Shown here: positions 48,153-56,765 of the stretch, piece by piece
How positions within the stretch are numbered: the stretch's first letter is position 1
Layout of the letters: every line of letters starts with the position of its first letter
Notes under the pieces: generated by a model
Seen by the model: only the letters and a program-made list of their open reading frames with translations
The model's database searches: none
Told to the model about the DNA's origin: nothing
Position numbers and translations under genes: made by a program
Assembly: GCA_003058525.1 (NCBI GenBank)
Contig: QBVD01000033.1
Span: 1 to 64,000 of the forward strand
Direction: 5' to 3'
DNA from: a gamma proteobacterium symbiont of Ctena orbiculata
Lineage (GTDB): Bacteria; Pseudomonadota; Gammaproteobacteria; Chromatiales; Chromatiaceae
Length of the DNA stretch: 64,000 nt

Positions 48153-48222
48153 CGTAGGGTGCGGCTTGCCGCACCGTATACCCGGCAATATCAGTGAATG
48201 GTGCGGCAAGCCGCACCCTACG
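48153..48222. repeat. Perfect 23-base inverted repeat, each arm itself a hairpin
   Basis: Arm 48153-48175 is the exact reverse complement of 48200-48222, with a 24-base spacer. Inside each arm GGTGCGGC and GCCGCACC pair around a two-base centre, so each arm can fold alone or the two can pair with each other. This GTAGGGTGCGG type resembles REP-like dispersed repeats of gammaproteobacteria. It lies between two genes of one apparent operon and no T-run follows, so it is not a plain terminator. Confidence 0.75.
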
Positions 48223-48332
48223 TAAATACTGACCTGTAGGAGTAACCGGGCAGGCAGTTGGAAATATACAACATGGGCTTTAAGCAAACACATTTGCGTT
48301 CACTTGCGTTCATTTACGGACTTTAAAATCAA

Positions 48333-49565
48333 ATGGACAAGCAACAGATCGAGACCAAACTGGCGGCGGCCCGCACCAAGCTGATACTGGATAAGCCCTT
48401 TCTCGGCGCATTGGTGATGCGGCTCCCTATGCAGGAGGCCAACCCGGACTGGTGCCCGGCCACAGCCACCGATGCAAAACAGTTCTATTACAACCCCGAA
48501 TTCATCGATCAGTTGAGTCTGGATGAGACCCAGTTCATGCTGGCGCACGAGGCACTGCACTGCGCCCTTTCACATTTTGCCCGACGTCAGCATCGCAACA
48601 AACTCCACTGGGATATGGCGTGTGATTACGCCATCAATCCGTTACTTATCGAGGACAGCCTCAAACCTCCACCCGGATCCCTGTTCCTGCCCCAGTTCGA
48701 GGGTATGACCGCCGAGGAGATCTACCCATTGCTGGATGAGAAGGATGATGAAGAACCTCTGGACAATCACGTCTACGATCAGGACAACACCAAGGGCTCA
48801 GGTGCTGGTAAGACCGAGAAGGATATCTCCAACAAGAACGACCAGAGCGAAACCGAGAATGAAGGGGATGAAAGCGGGAATCAACAAAGCGGTGACGGTT
48901 CAGCCGCCAGTCAACCGCCCCCCCTCACGCCCGATGAGGCGGAGACACTGAATATTCAGTGGCAGCAGCGCCTCGCGGGTGCAGCCCAGCAAGCAATGCA
49001 GGTGGGTAAGCTGGACGGAGCCATGGCGCGCATGGTGGATCACCTGCTGCAACCCCAGCTGCCCTGGCGGTTGCTGCTTGCCCGTTATATGACCGCAATC
49101 GCCAGGGACGATTTCAGCTATATGCGACCCTCCCGCCGGGAAGGTGAGCATATTCTACCCAGTCTTCGCAGCAATCAGGTCGAACTGGTGGTTGCACTGG
49201 ATAGCAGCGGTTCAATACAGGATCATGAGATGGGTGAGTTTCTTTCTGAAATCAATGCCTTGAAGGGACAGATGCGAGCCCGCATTACACTTCTCGCATG
49301 TGACTCGGCAATCGCTGAGGATGCACCCTGGGTCTATGAGGCCTGGGAGGATTTCCAGCTTCCAGCCAAGATCACCGGAGGTGGCGGCACCAGCTTCGAG
49401 CCGATCTTTGAGTGGATCTCAGCACAAGGCATGCAACCCGATCTGCTCGTCTACTTCACGGACGCAGAAGGCGCCTTTCCCAAGCAGGCACCTCACTATC
49501 CGGTTATCTGGCTGGTGAAAGGAAAACGACCCCCCCCATGGGGACAACGCATCCAGCTCAATTGA
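48333..49565 (+). CDS. Metallopeptidase-like/VWA-like protein (DUF2201)
   Basis: The 410-residue protein has an N-terminal putative metallopeptidase domain with HEALH at residues 72-76 (an H-E-x-x-H zinc motif) and YYNPEFID before it, a charged, glutamine/asparagine/glutamate-rich linker (about 135-200), and a C-terminal VWA-like domain with the MIDAS motif DSSGS at 290-294. This is the domain order of the DUF2201 family. It is the likely partner of the MoxR ATPase upstream. No signal peptide was seen, so it is probably cytoplasmic. Biological target unknown. Confidence 0.88.
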   Translation: MDKQQIETKLAAARTKLILDKPFLGALVMRLPMQEANPDWCPATATDAKQFYYNPEFIDQLSLDETQFMLAHEALHCALSHFARRQHRNKLHWDMACDYAINPLLIEDSLKPPPGSLFLPQFEGMTAEEIYPLLDEKDDEEPLDNHVYDQDNTKGSGAGKTEKDISNKNDQSETENEGDESGNQQSGDGSAASQPPPLTPDEAETLNIQWQQRLAGAAQQAMQVGKLDGAMARMVDHLLQPQLPWRLLLARYMTAIARDDFSYMRPSRREGEHILPSLRSNQVELVVALDSSGSIQDHEMGEFLSEINALKGQMRARITLLACDSAIAEDAPWVYEAWEDFQLPAKITGGGGTSFEPIFEWISAQGMQPDLLVYFTDAEGAFPKQAPHYPVIWLVKGKRPPPWGQRIQLN

Positions 49566-49625
49566 ACTCGTGTAGTGCCTTGTCAAGCATAACCGCCCGG
49601 ACAACTACCTTTTCCCGGGCCTGAG

Positions 49626-50192
49626 TCACATTGACTTCTTCAGGGTGAAGGCACCGCGCAGGTCACCCACTTTGTAACCCCGCGCCTTGTCGGATGGATA
49701 GAGTTCATCCAGTTTGGCCGCCACGGGTTCAGCAATCGTCTCGCCATGACATTTGGTACAGACCTCAGCGGTGGGGATTGCCTTCATCATTCGAAAAACC
49801 TTACGCCCCTCCTCTTCTACGATCTCAGCTTTGATCAACTTCATCGGGTCCTCACCGGCGGATTTCCGTGTCTCGAACTCCTTCAATACAGCCTCTTCCC
49901 AGGCATCCGGTGAATTTTTCTGATTGCGCAGCTTCAGGCTGGTCCTGCCGACCTCCCAGCCGCTCATTTGAGAGTGACCCTCGGCCAGACTTGGGGCGAC
50001 GATATTACAGGAGGCAATGGTATCCACAGGTCCACTCTGTTTCATTCCCTTTTCCAATTCGCCTTTCAGATCGCCGAAAAAGGCCTTAATAACACCCTTG
50101 CCCTCCTCCACGTTGGTTTGCAGGGATTGATCCGCCTGCACGTTGCCTGAAATCAATAGGGCTGTCGCAATGGCTAATGCGCTTTTAGTCAT
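49626..50192 (-). CDS. DUF3365-type periplasmic haem protein
   Basis: The ATG at 50192 is preceded by GGAG and starts a signal peptide (MTKSALAIATALLISGNVQA). The mature part of about 168 residues contains a single haem-c motif CTKCHG near residue 148. The overall layout matches DUF3365 (Tll0287-like) haem proteins, thought to be redox or gas sensors. It runs convergent to the VWA gene. No sensor kinase lies next to it, so the protein is probably free in the periplasm. Confidence 0.82.
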   Translation of the reverse strand: MTKSALAIATALLISGNVQADQSLQTNVEEGKGVIKAFFGDLKGELEKGMKQSGPVDTIASCNIVAPSLAEGHSQMSGWEVGRTSLKLRNQKNSPDAWEEAVLKEFETRKSAGEDPMKLIKAEIVEEEGRKVFRMMKAIPTAEVCTKCHGETIAEPVAAKLDELYPSDKARGYKVGDLRGAFTLKKSM

Positions 50193-50615
50193 CAATGAAT
50201 CTCCAACATATCGCCGATTCAACCGGAATGTTCGTATCCGGTTGTAAATAGCGGCTAAGATTTAACAAAATGACCCCGTCACAGCAAGGATCTGGTTATC
50301 GGTCAAACATGGATTGAATATCTTTCCCGCAAGGAGCATTCTTCACTCACAATCCGACACCTCGGATACACCCTTCCGTCGTGGCGCCAATATTAGGTAT
50401 TACAGACCATTAGTGGATAGACTGGGAGCATAGCCGATTATTCCACCTTGGGTAAGTCATTTGAGGATCTGACAAACCGATAGCAGCAGACTGCAACAGA
50501 AAATGTCCTTGGTGATCAACAACAATTTGTGATAACTAAGCGGTATGGCCCCTTTACGGATCACGCCGGCGGCATTTTAGGAACTAACCGTCCTCACAGG
50601 GGATCAGTTAATGGC
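50193..50615. other. Divergent intergenic region, no gene seen
   Basis: The 423 bases between the haem protein (leftward) and the BepA-like protease (rightward) contain no believable gene. An upstream extension of the protease frame to 50529 exists but lacks a ribosome-binding site. No RpoE-type promoter was recognised. Confidence 0.5.
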
Positions 50616-52100
50616 ATGATGACAAGTGTGCTGAAAAAACCATTCATTCTCATCCTCCTCACCAGCCTGGCTGTCATATCCAGTGCCCGTTCGCAGGAGG
50701 CTGAAACGATCCAGTTGCCGGAACTCGGGTCTCCGTCAGATCAATATTTGACACCCAGTGATGAAGCCCGTCTTGGAAGGGAGTTCATGCGCAGTGTGCG
50801 CAAAACGGGAAAAGTGCTGGATGATCCTCTGATAACTGAGTACATCCAGCAGTTGGGTGACAAATTACTCAAGCAGAGTGAGGCAGTTGGACAGAAATTC
50901 ACTTTTTTCGTAATCGAAAAACCTGAAATCAACGCGTTTGCCGGCCCGGGTGGCTATATCGGCATCTACAGTGGCTTGATTCTGGCGACTCAGAGTGAGA
51001 GTGAATTGGCGTCTGTCATCGCCCATGAAATCGCCCATGTCACGCAGAAACATCTGCTACGCGCCTTCGATGCCGCCAACCGTATGAGCGGCAAGACCGC
51101 AGCCCTTTTACTGGCCTCAATTCTTGTCGGCGTCGCCGGTTCGCCCGATGCCGGTCTTGCCATGGCAACAGGTGTCCAGGCCGGCGCCATTCAAGAACAA
51201 ATAAACTTTACCCGCAGTAATGAAGAGGAGGCGGATACCGTCGGCATCCAGATCCTGGCAAAATCCGATTTCGATCCCCGTGCCATGCCAATTTTCTTTG
51301 AGCGCCTGACCCACGCAAGCCGACTCTATGAATCCGGCATACCCGAAATACTTCGAACCCATCCGGTAACCAGCAATCGCGTAGCCGATGCGCTGGGTCG
51401 GGCAGAAAAGTACAGCTACCGCCATTTCCCTGGCAATTTAAGCTATCACCTGACTCGTGAGGCCTTACGCGTCAGACAGTTCAAAGACCCCGGCAAGGCG
51501 GTCGAGCACTTTGTCTCTGGTCTCAAGGAGGGACGTCATCTCAATCAGGAGGCCCATGAATACGGGTATGCACTTGCCCTCTCGAGTGATCGGAAATTTC
51601 AAAAGGCTGAAAAGATTATCGAGGAGCTGTTGCGAGAGAACCCGAGCCAGATTGAGTACATACTGGCTGGCGCAAATATAGCGGGTAAAAGCGGTAATCA
51701 TGAAAAAGGACTCAAGATCCTTGATACCTATTACAGCCTGATGCCGGAGAACTACCCGCTCGCAATTGCTTATATTCAAGCACTCACGACGGCTAAAAAA
51801 CTGGGTAAAGCGCGTGAAATCACCCAACAATCAATAACTTTGCGTAACAATGAACCCAGACTCTATCGCCTGCTCAGTAAAATCGAGGAACTGGACGACA
51901 ACCAAGCGGAATCACATCGCATACTGGCTGAGGCGTTTGTTGCCGATGGCGAGCTGGCGGCAGCTGTTCAGCAACTGGAGATAGCCTTAAACAGCGCGAA
52001 TAAATCGGATTTCTACCTAACATCACGCATCGAGTCCCGACTCAACAAGTTGCGTGACCTACAAAAGACGCAGAATGAATCAGATAACAAAAAACAATGA
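50616..52100 (+). CDS. bepA: M48-family periplasmic protease with TPR repeats, BepA-like
   Basis: From the ATG at 50616 the protein has 494 residues (a second ATG follows at once). A signal peptide (about residues 1-27) is followed by an M48 peptidase domain with AHEIAHVTQKH (H-E-x-x-H zinc site) and EEADTVG, which gives the third ligand. The C-terminal half (about 290-480) is a run of TPR-like helices. BepA/YfgC-type proteins act in outer-membrane protein quality control, including LptD maturation. It lies between the haem protein and soxY on the plus strand. Confidence 0.88.
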   Translation: MMTSVLKKPFILILLTSLAVISSARSQEAETIQLPELGSPSDQYLTPSDEARLGREFMRSVRKTGKVLDDPLITEYIQQLGDKLLKQSEAVGQKFTFFVIEKPEINAFAGPGGYIGIYSGLILATQSESELASVIAHEIAHVTQKHLLRAFDAANRMSGKTAALLLASILVGVAGSPDAGLAMATGVQAGAIQEQINFTRSNEEEADTVGIQILAKSDFDPRAMPIFFERLTHASRLYESGIPEILRTHPVTSNRVADALGRAEKYSYRHFPGNLSYHLTREALRVRQFKDPGKAVEHFVSGLKEGRHLNQEAHEYGYALALSSDRKFQKAEKIIEELLRENPSQIEYILAGANIAGKSGNHEKGLKILDTYYSLMPENYPLAIAYIQALTTAKKLGKAREITQQSITLRNNEPRLYRLLSKIEELDDNQAESHRILAEAFVADGELAAAVQQLEIALNSANKSDFYLTSRIESRLNKLRDLQKTQNESDNKKQ

Positions 52101-52704
52101 CTGCGTGCTACCGGCATCCGATTCCCAGCCATCTATTCAGGTAAACCCCAATCAACCACGCATAAAACCCAACTCCAGTATGCAGATGACATGCCTTGAA
52201 AACCACAAATCACTAATAATTAGACATTTTTTACTTGATATCGTCGTTTGTTTAGGTATTCTTACGAGCTACCTGTATAGGGTATGATGTGTATCGGCAA
52301 ACCCAGCATCTACAGAACAACTATTGAATAGGTCTTGCCGTGCAGTGAATTGCAATATGGATGCGTGAGTGCAGGCTGTCGCAACTTTTTTTTGTTTTAA
52401 TTGTTCTAAAGCGTTTGATGTCGCATGAAACATCGGATTGAGCACGTCGTGATTGCCTGGCGCAGCAAGGCGTTGTATAGATCCGGTAGCCAACTCTCAA
52501 TGGCTTTGTCTGACACACGCATACAAGCAATGATGACGGCAGATAACGTGCACTCAACCCGGTGGTCATGGTGCAGCGGCTCATTTGTTGATGGGTGGAT
52601 GGCATGTCGATGATTAGAATAACCGGGAAATGAAATTGACCAACCAAATCAGTTTCAAAAAATAAACTGTTAATCACTAAAATTTCTCAGTCTGGAGAGA
52701 ATGA
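52101..52704. other. Gene-free stretch upstream of soxY
   Basis: About 600 bases are without a convincing gene. Short frames on both strands (for example 52321-52677 on the minus strand) have no ribosome-binding site or recognisable family. The region must hold the soxYZ promoter, which was not identified. Confidence 0.5.
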
Positions 52705-53181
52705 ATGAGCACTGAAATCAAACGCAGGATCTTCCTCAAAAGATCGCTTGCAGCAGGCACGGTAGGTGTTGCTGCTGCCGCAGGTTTACTGGCACCTCAG
52801 CGGCTACTTGCGGCCTGGAACAAAGAAGCATTTGAAGCTAAAGAAATGCCTGCAGCATTGAATGCACTGTTGGGTAGCTCTGACATGGCAGAGTCTGCTG
52901 ACATTACCGTAAAGGCACCTGACATCGCAGAGAACGGCGCAGTGGTTCCCATCACTGTGGAGACCGGCATGGAAGGTGTGGAGTCGATCTCCATTATCGC
53001 TTCGAATAACCCAGTACCATTGGTTGCGAACTTCGTAATGGGTACAGGCGCTACCGGTTTTGTATCCACCCGCATCAAGATGGGTAAGACCGGAGATGTT
53101 GTCGGCGTGGTTAAGGCCGGAGGCAAACTCCACAGCGCCAAAAAAGAAGTTAAAGTCACTATCGGTGGTTGTGGCGGTTAA
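52705..53181 (+). CDS. soxY: Thiosulfate carrier protein SoxY
   Basis: The 158-residue protein starts with a twin-arginine signal (RRIFLKRSLAAG then a hydrophobic core) and ends in the GGCGG motif with Cys156, the swinging-arm cysteine to which sulfur intermediates are bound. The start is preceded by GGAGAG. SoxY works with SoxZ in the periplasm, where SoxXA attaches thiosulfate. No soxXA, soxB or soxCD lies in the window, as in many bacteria that separate these genes. Confidence 0.96.
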   Translation: MSTEIKRRIFLKRSLAAGTVGVAAAAGLLAPQRLLAAWNKEAFEAKEMPAALNALLGSSDMAESADITVKAPDIAENGAVVPITVETGMEGVESISIIASNNPVPLVANFVMGTGATGFVSTRIKMGKTGDVVGVVKAGGKLHSAKKEVKVTIGGCGG

Positions 53182-53227
53182 CCCCTCTCGGGTCGATCCC
53201 AGCTACTCAGTATACGAGGAATAGAAC

Positions 53228-53542
53228 ATGGCAAAATCGATTAAGATCCGCGCCAAAGAGAAAGGCGGTGTAACCACCGTAAAAGCCCTGATGACCCATC
53301 CAATGGAGACAGGTACACGCAAGGATAAAAAGACCGGTAAAAAGATACCTGCCCACTTCATCCAAGAAGTTGTCTGTAAACATAAGGGCAATACCGTGAT
53401 GACCGCTGAATGGAGTGGTGGCGTTTCCAAGAACCCCTACATTTCGTTTAAATTTACCGGCGGTGCCAAGGGCGACGAACTCGAGCTATCCTGGAGCGAT
53501 AACCAAGGCGGCAGCGACAGCCTGACAAGCGCCATTAAATAA
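53228..53542 (+). CDS. soxZ: Thiosulfate-carrier partner protein SoxZ
   Basis: A 104-residue protein beginning MAKSIKIRAKEKGG, the usual SoxZ start, with the MTHPMETGTRKD and PAHFIQEV motifs. It forms a heterodimer with SoxY. GAGGAA lies eight bases before the ATG. It is followed by a strong hairpin terminator. SoxZ has no signal of its own and is exported with SoxY by the Tat system. Confidence 0.96.
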   Translation: MAKSIKIRAKEKGGVTTVKALMTHPMETGTRKDKKTGKKIPAHFIQEVVCKHKGNTVMTAEWSGGVSKNPYISFKFTGGAKGDELELSWSDNQGGSDSLTSAIK

Positions 53543-53604
53543 GCATTATCGGCAATAAACCGCTGAGCGGTTGTCCACACCCGTTGTGGTGGCAACCTAA
53601 GCAG

Positions 53605-53634
53605 AAAAAAGGACGCCTCAGTGCGTCCTTTTTT
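53605..53634. terminator. Bidirectional terminator after soxZ
   Basis: Six A, stem GGACGC (53611-53616) with GCGTCC (53623-53628), and six T. It can serve soxYZ on the plus strand and the coiled-coil gene on the minus strand, whose stop lies at 53671. Confidence 0.85.
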
Positions 53635-53670
53635 CTTACTTCTGTGATAGTGGTACAACCTACATTTTTT

Positions 53671-54768
53671 CTATTCCTTTTTTTTATTTGCAGCATCCTC
53701 TTCCAACAACTTGGCCCACTCATCTTCCAATGATCCCGCTTCCGTTTCGTTTATATCGGGCATAGTCTCTTCTGCGCCGGGGATTTCTATATCAATCTTC
53801 TCCAGATCATCGACCATGGATTCACCGGTTTCACTCTGTGTATCCGTTTGCATCGAGTCTTCTATCATCTCATCGGCGATCTCCATCACCTCGTCGATGA
53901 TCTCTGAAACCTCCTCATCCGCCTCTACGGCATCCTCATCCAAACTGGCGTTTTCTGTTGCATCGGTCGCTTCGGAAACCTGGCCCTCCGAATCGGCATT
54001 CTCTTCAAGATAGGAGGAGTGCTCCAGCTCTTCAGCACTCAAATCCGGAATATCCGGGCCGCTTGCAAGGTCTGAGACCATATCATCCACTGGTGCATCA
54101 TCCATCATGGATTCGGCTATCGAAGGTTCCACCGATTCCTGCTCGACATCCTCCTGTATGGCCTCTGCCGCACCAACATCAACATGTTCACTATCTTCCG
54201 TCTCTTCAGTAGACGGAGGTGCTGCTGTTTGAGCGGTATCAGCACCACCCGCGAACATGGTTGAGTACTCATTCAACATTCTACCCATGGTATCCATGGT
54301 CACACGCAGTTCTTCAGACAATCGCTCGTTTTCTTCTTTAAGCTTGGTGATCTCTTCATTACTATCCGACGCCTGAGTAGAATTGGTCGCCGGTGCAGAC
54401 ACCTCGAGCCCCTGATAACCAAGAACAAGGTTTTCCACATCCACATCGATCTGTTGCAGATGCACCTGATCATCCTTCAGAAAGCCGTTTATGACGTTTT
54501 GATAGAGCAACATTTCTGTCTGCATCATATTGTGCAGAGTTTGTTGCAATTCAGCCTCTTTATACTGATAGCGATCCTGCAATAGTACTTGCAAACGCTG
54601 TTCGCGTTTTGCTTTGTCGGATTTCACCCGCTCAGCCAAATGGGCTGCGGCTCTTCGTATTCGACCTTTCCGCAGCAGTGTGAATAAGACCAATATACCA
54701 CTCAAAACCACCAAACCGATGAGTACTTCAGCGACAATCAGCGCGACCAGGGAACTGACTTCAATCAT
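53671..54768 (-). CDS. Acidic coiled-coil protein with N-terminal membrane anchor
   Basis: The ATG at 54768, preceded by AGGGAGAGG, gives 365 residues. A membrane helix (about residues 4-27) is followed by a basic, probably cytoplasmic helical stretch (about 28-75), a coiled coil near 125-160 (EITKLKEENERLSEEL) and a very acidic low-complexity region rich in D, E and S up to a lysine-rich end. No family was recognised. The start overlaps the end of the VWA gene by eight bases, so the two are translationally coupled and probably act together in the envelope. Confidence 0.72.
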   Translation of the reverse strand: MIEVSSLVALIVAEVLIGLVVLSGILVLFTLLRKGRIRRAAAHLAERVKSDKAKREQRLQVLLQDRYQYKEAELQQTLHNMMQTEMLLYQNVINGFLKDDQVHLQQIDVDVENLVLGYQGLEVSAPATNSTQASDSNEEITKLKEENERLSEELRVTMDTMGRMLNEYSTMFAGGADTAQTAAPPSTEETEDSEHVDVGAAEAIQEDVEQESVEPSIAESMMDDAPVDDMVSDLASGPDIPDLSAEELEHSSYLEENADSEGQVSEATDATENASLDEDAVEADEEVSEIIDEVMEIADEMIEDSMQTDTQSETGESMVDDLEKIDIEIPGAEETMPDINETEAGSLEDEWAKLLEEDAANKKKE

Positions 54769-56629
54769 TGTCCTCTCCCTTGTCATCACTGACCTTTGTC
54801 GCGTCCGCATCATCGACCAGACTGACTATGTTGCGCTGGTTGCGTCTATGTATCCACCAATACGCGCCGCCACCGCCGATGATCAGTAGCAGATTAATGA
54901 TGCCAAACCAGATTAACGCGCTACCCCATCCTCCCTCTTCTTCAGCTTCGGGCTCGGGCTCTGACTCGGGTTCTGACTCGGGCTCGGGCTCAGGCTCAGG
55001 CTCAGGCTCAGATACAGGTTCGGGTTGCGCAGGCGGCGGGGGTTCCGGTTTGGCAACAACTACCGTTTCCGGTTGTTTCATACCCTCGACTTCCATCGGT
55101 GTGTCGAAATAGCTGATCGATTCCCCTGACAGGGCCGTCGCATTTGCCTTGATTGCTATCCGGCGCGGACCTGTGAAGCTCATGAGATCGATCTCGCCAC
55201 TCCCCCCCTGACCGCCTGGAGAGATATTCAATGGCAGGCGGAATTGTTCACCCTCGGAATTCTCCATCCAGGCATCGATATGAAGCGATGCAGGATCGAT
55301 CAATTCCACATCGGGTATAATCCTCACATCAAGCGCACGGCCATCACTCCGTGGTGAGGCTTCCAGATTGACTGGCGGTACGACCTCATAAGTCATCCTT
55401 TTCTCTCGAACGAAGGTAGGGCCGCTTGCATTCAGCACCAACTCCCCCACACCACTGCCGACTGACTCGCCGCCAAAAGAGAGTGTGAACAGGCCATCAT
55501 CGGCATGCTTGTCCGGTTCCTGACCATTATCCAACATGGGTCTTGCTTCGGAGATTGAGGTATCGTCCAGCTGCATGCCGGAGACATTGACCACCTCCAG
55601 AAATTCCCGTTTTCGAATCAACTTGCCGTGATCGCTGAAATTTACGATTACAGGTAGTGATGTACCCTGTATCAACCTGTTGGGTAATTCGGTTGTCTGC
55701 ATTTTCAGGTCAGTGACAATCATCACCCGGTTGTCGGGATCGACCTCTGCACGAATCTTCCAATCGCCCGCCTGAGGATCGGATATTGTCAGCATGTCGT
55801 ACCCCTGGTCCCGATGCCAACTGACTGACGCGGGTGCATTTTCGGCCCTGAATGCCTTGCCGTCGGGCGGCACCACCTCGGTTTCCTGTGCTCCAGGCTT
55901 GTGAAATACCAACAGGGTTGCTTCGGTAATCGACTCATCCACCTTAAATTTATTATCCTGCAAGGGTACGGCATCCGGTTTTCCGACCTTCTCGAAGATT
56001 CTGAGAAACACCTTTTGCAACTGCTCGGCGGTTTCGACCTGCTCATACCAGCCCCCCGTCTCGGCAGCCAAATTCTTCATCAGCACGTGATCGGCATTCT
56101 TTGACAGTGCAATGGTATGGACCGTGGCGTTCAGATCGGCCAATCGAGGCAGGATACGCTCCAGGATGCGTCTTTTTGAAGCGGCATTTTTTGTCCTGTC
56201 CCTGGAGATATCCACCATTCCGTCGGTAAGCAGTATCACACTACGGCGGTAGGGACCGGGCGCACCACTCCAATCTTCAGTTGAGCGCTTCAGTGCATCC
56301 TCGATATTGGTGAACTGACCTGGTGAGCCGATCGACTCCGAACTCTTGCGCGCCCGTTTTTTCCATGCTTTGTCGACCTGCCCCAGAGGGATTTGCATAT
56401 TGACATACTGACCAAAGGTCCAGACACCCGCCCGGGTTTCGGACGATAAAAGACCGACCAGAAGACGTAACGCAGGACGTCTCAGGTTCTTTGGGTCATT
56501 CTGTTTCATGCTGCCGGAGACATCGATAAGAATACGCACATCCGCTTGCTCTTCCATTGCCTGCAGTTGGCCATGCCAGAGCGGCATCCACAGAAGCGCG
56601 ATTAAAACCCAGGCCTTTCCTTTTTTCAT
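54761..56629 (-). CDS. Secreted/membrane VWA protein, TIGR03503-like
   Basis: The 622-residue protein has a signal peptide (about residues 1-24), a VWA domain with the MIDAS motif DVSGSMKQND at about 34-43, LLTDGMVD near 135, a beta-rich middle region and a PEP/SEP-rich low-complexity stretch (about 535-565) just before a C-terminal transmembrane helix (about 570-595) and short cytoplasmic tail. This matches a gammaproteobacterial family of VWA proteins of unknown function (TIGR03503, from memory). It most likely presents its VWA domain in the periplasm. It lies before the coiled-coil gene with which it overlaps. Confidence 0.82.
   Translation of the reverse strand: MKKGKAWVLIALLWMPLWHGQLQAMEEQADVRILIDVSGSMKQNDPKNLRRPALRLLVGLLSSETRAGVWTFGQYVNMQIPLGQVDKAWKKRARKSSESIGSPGQFTNIEDALKRSTEDWSGAPGPYRRSVILLTDGMVDISRDRTKNAASKRRILERILPRLADLNATVHTIALSKNADHVLMKNLAAETGGWYEQVETAEQLQKVFLRIFEKVGKPDAVPLQDNKFKVDESITEATLLVFHKPGAQETEVVPPDGKAFRAENAPASVSWHRDQGYDMLTISDPQAGDWKIRAEVDPDNRVMIVTDLKMQTTELPNRLIQGTSLPVIVNFSDHGKLIRKREFLEVVNVSGMQLDDTSISEARPMLDNGQEPDKHADDGLFTLSFGGESVGSGVGELVLNASGPTFVREKRMTYEVVPPVNLEASPRSDGRALDVRIIPDVELIDPASLHIDAWMENSEGEQFRLPLNISPGGQGGSGEIDLMSFTGPRRIAIKANATALSGESISYFDTPMEVEGMKQPETVVVAKPEPPPPAQPEPVSEPEPEPEPEPESEPESEPEPEAEEEGGWGSALIWFGIINLLLIIGGGGAYWWIHRRNQRNIVSLVDDADATKVSDDKGEDND
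54951..55010. repeat. Ten degenerate hexanucleotide repeats in the VWA gene
   Basis: Ten tandem six-base units, mainly GGCTCG, GGCTCA and GACTCG, encode alternating Pro-Glu and Ser-Glu pairs in the VWA protein. Change of unit number would keep the reading frame and vary only the linker length. Confidence 0.7.
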
Positions 56630-56765
56630 TTCGAAGTCATCCTAGCCCTGTATCAAGAGTCAATATTCAGACATATAGTCAAATCCCCTTATTCGCTTAT
56701 CGGCTGGAGTGGGTAGCTCTTTAATTCCCATTCAGAATGATCGACCCGGTGGTACAGGCAGAATC

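Noticed and set aside
48153..48222. Intrinsic terminator or CRISPR-like array
   Set aside because: There is no T-run, only one pair of arms and no regularly spaced repeats.
52054..52677. Short frames between bepA and soxY
   Set aside because: No ribosome-binding site, no conserved motif and irregular composition.
54768..55112. 114-codon serine/glycine-rich frame on the plus strand
   Set aside because: It is the antisense reading of the Pro-Glu repeat of the VWA gene.
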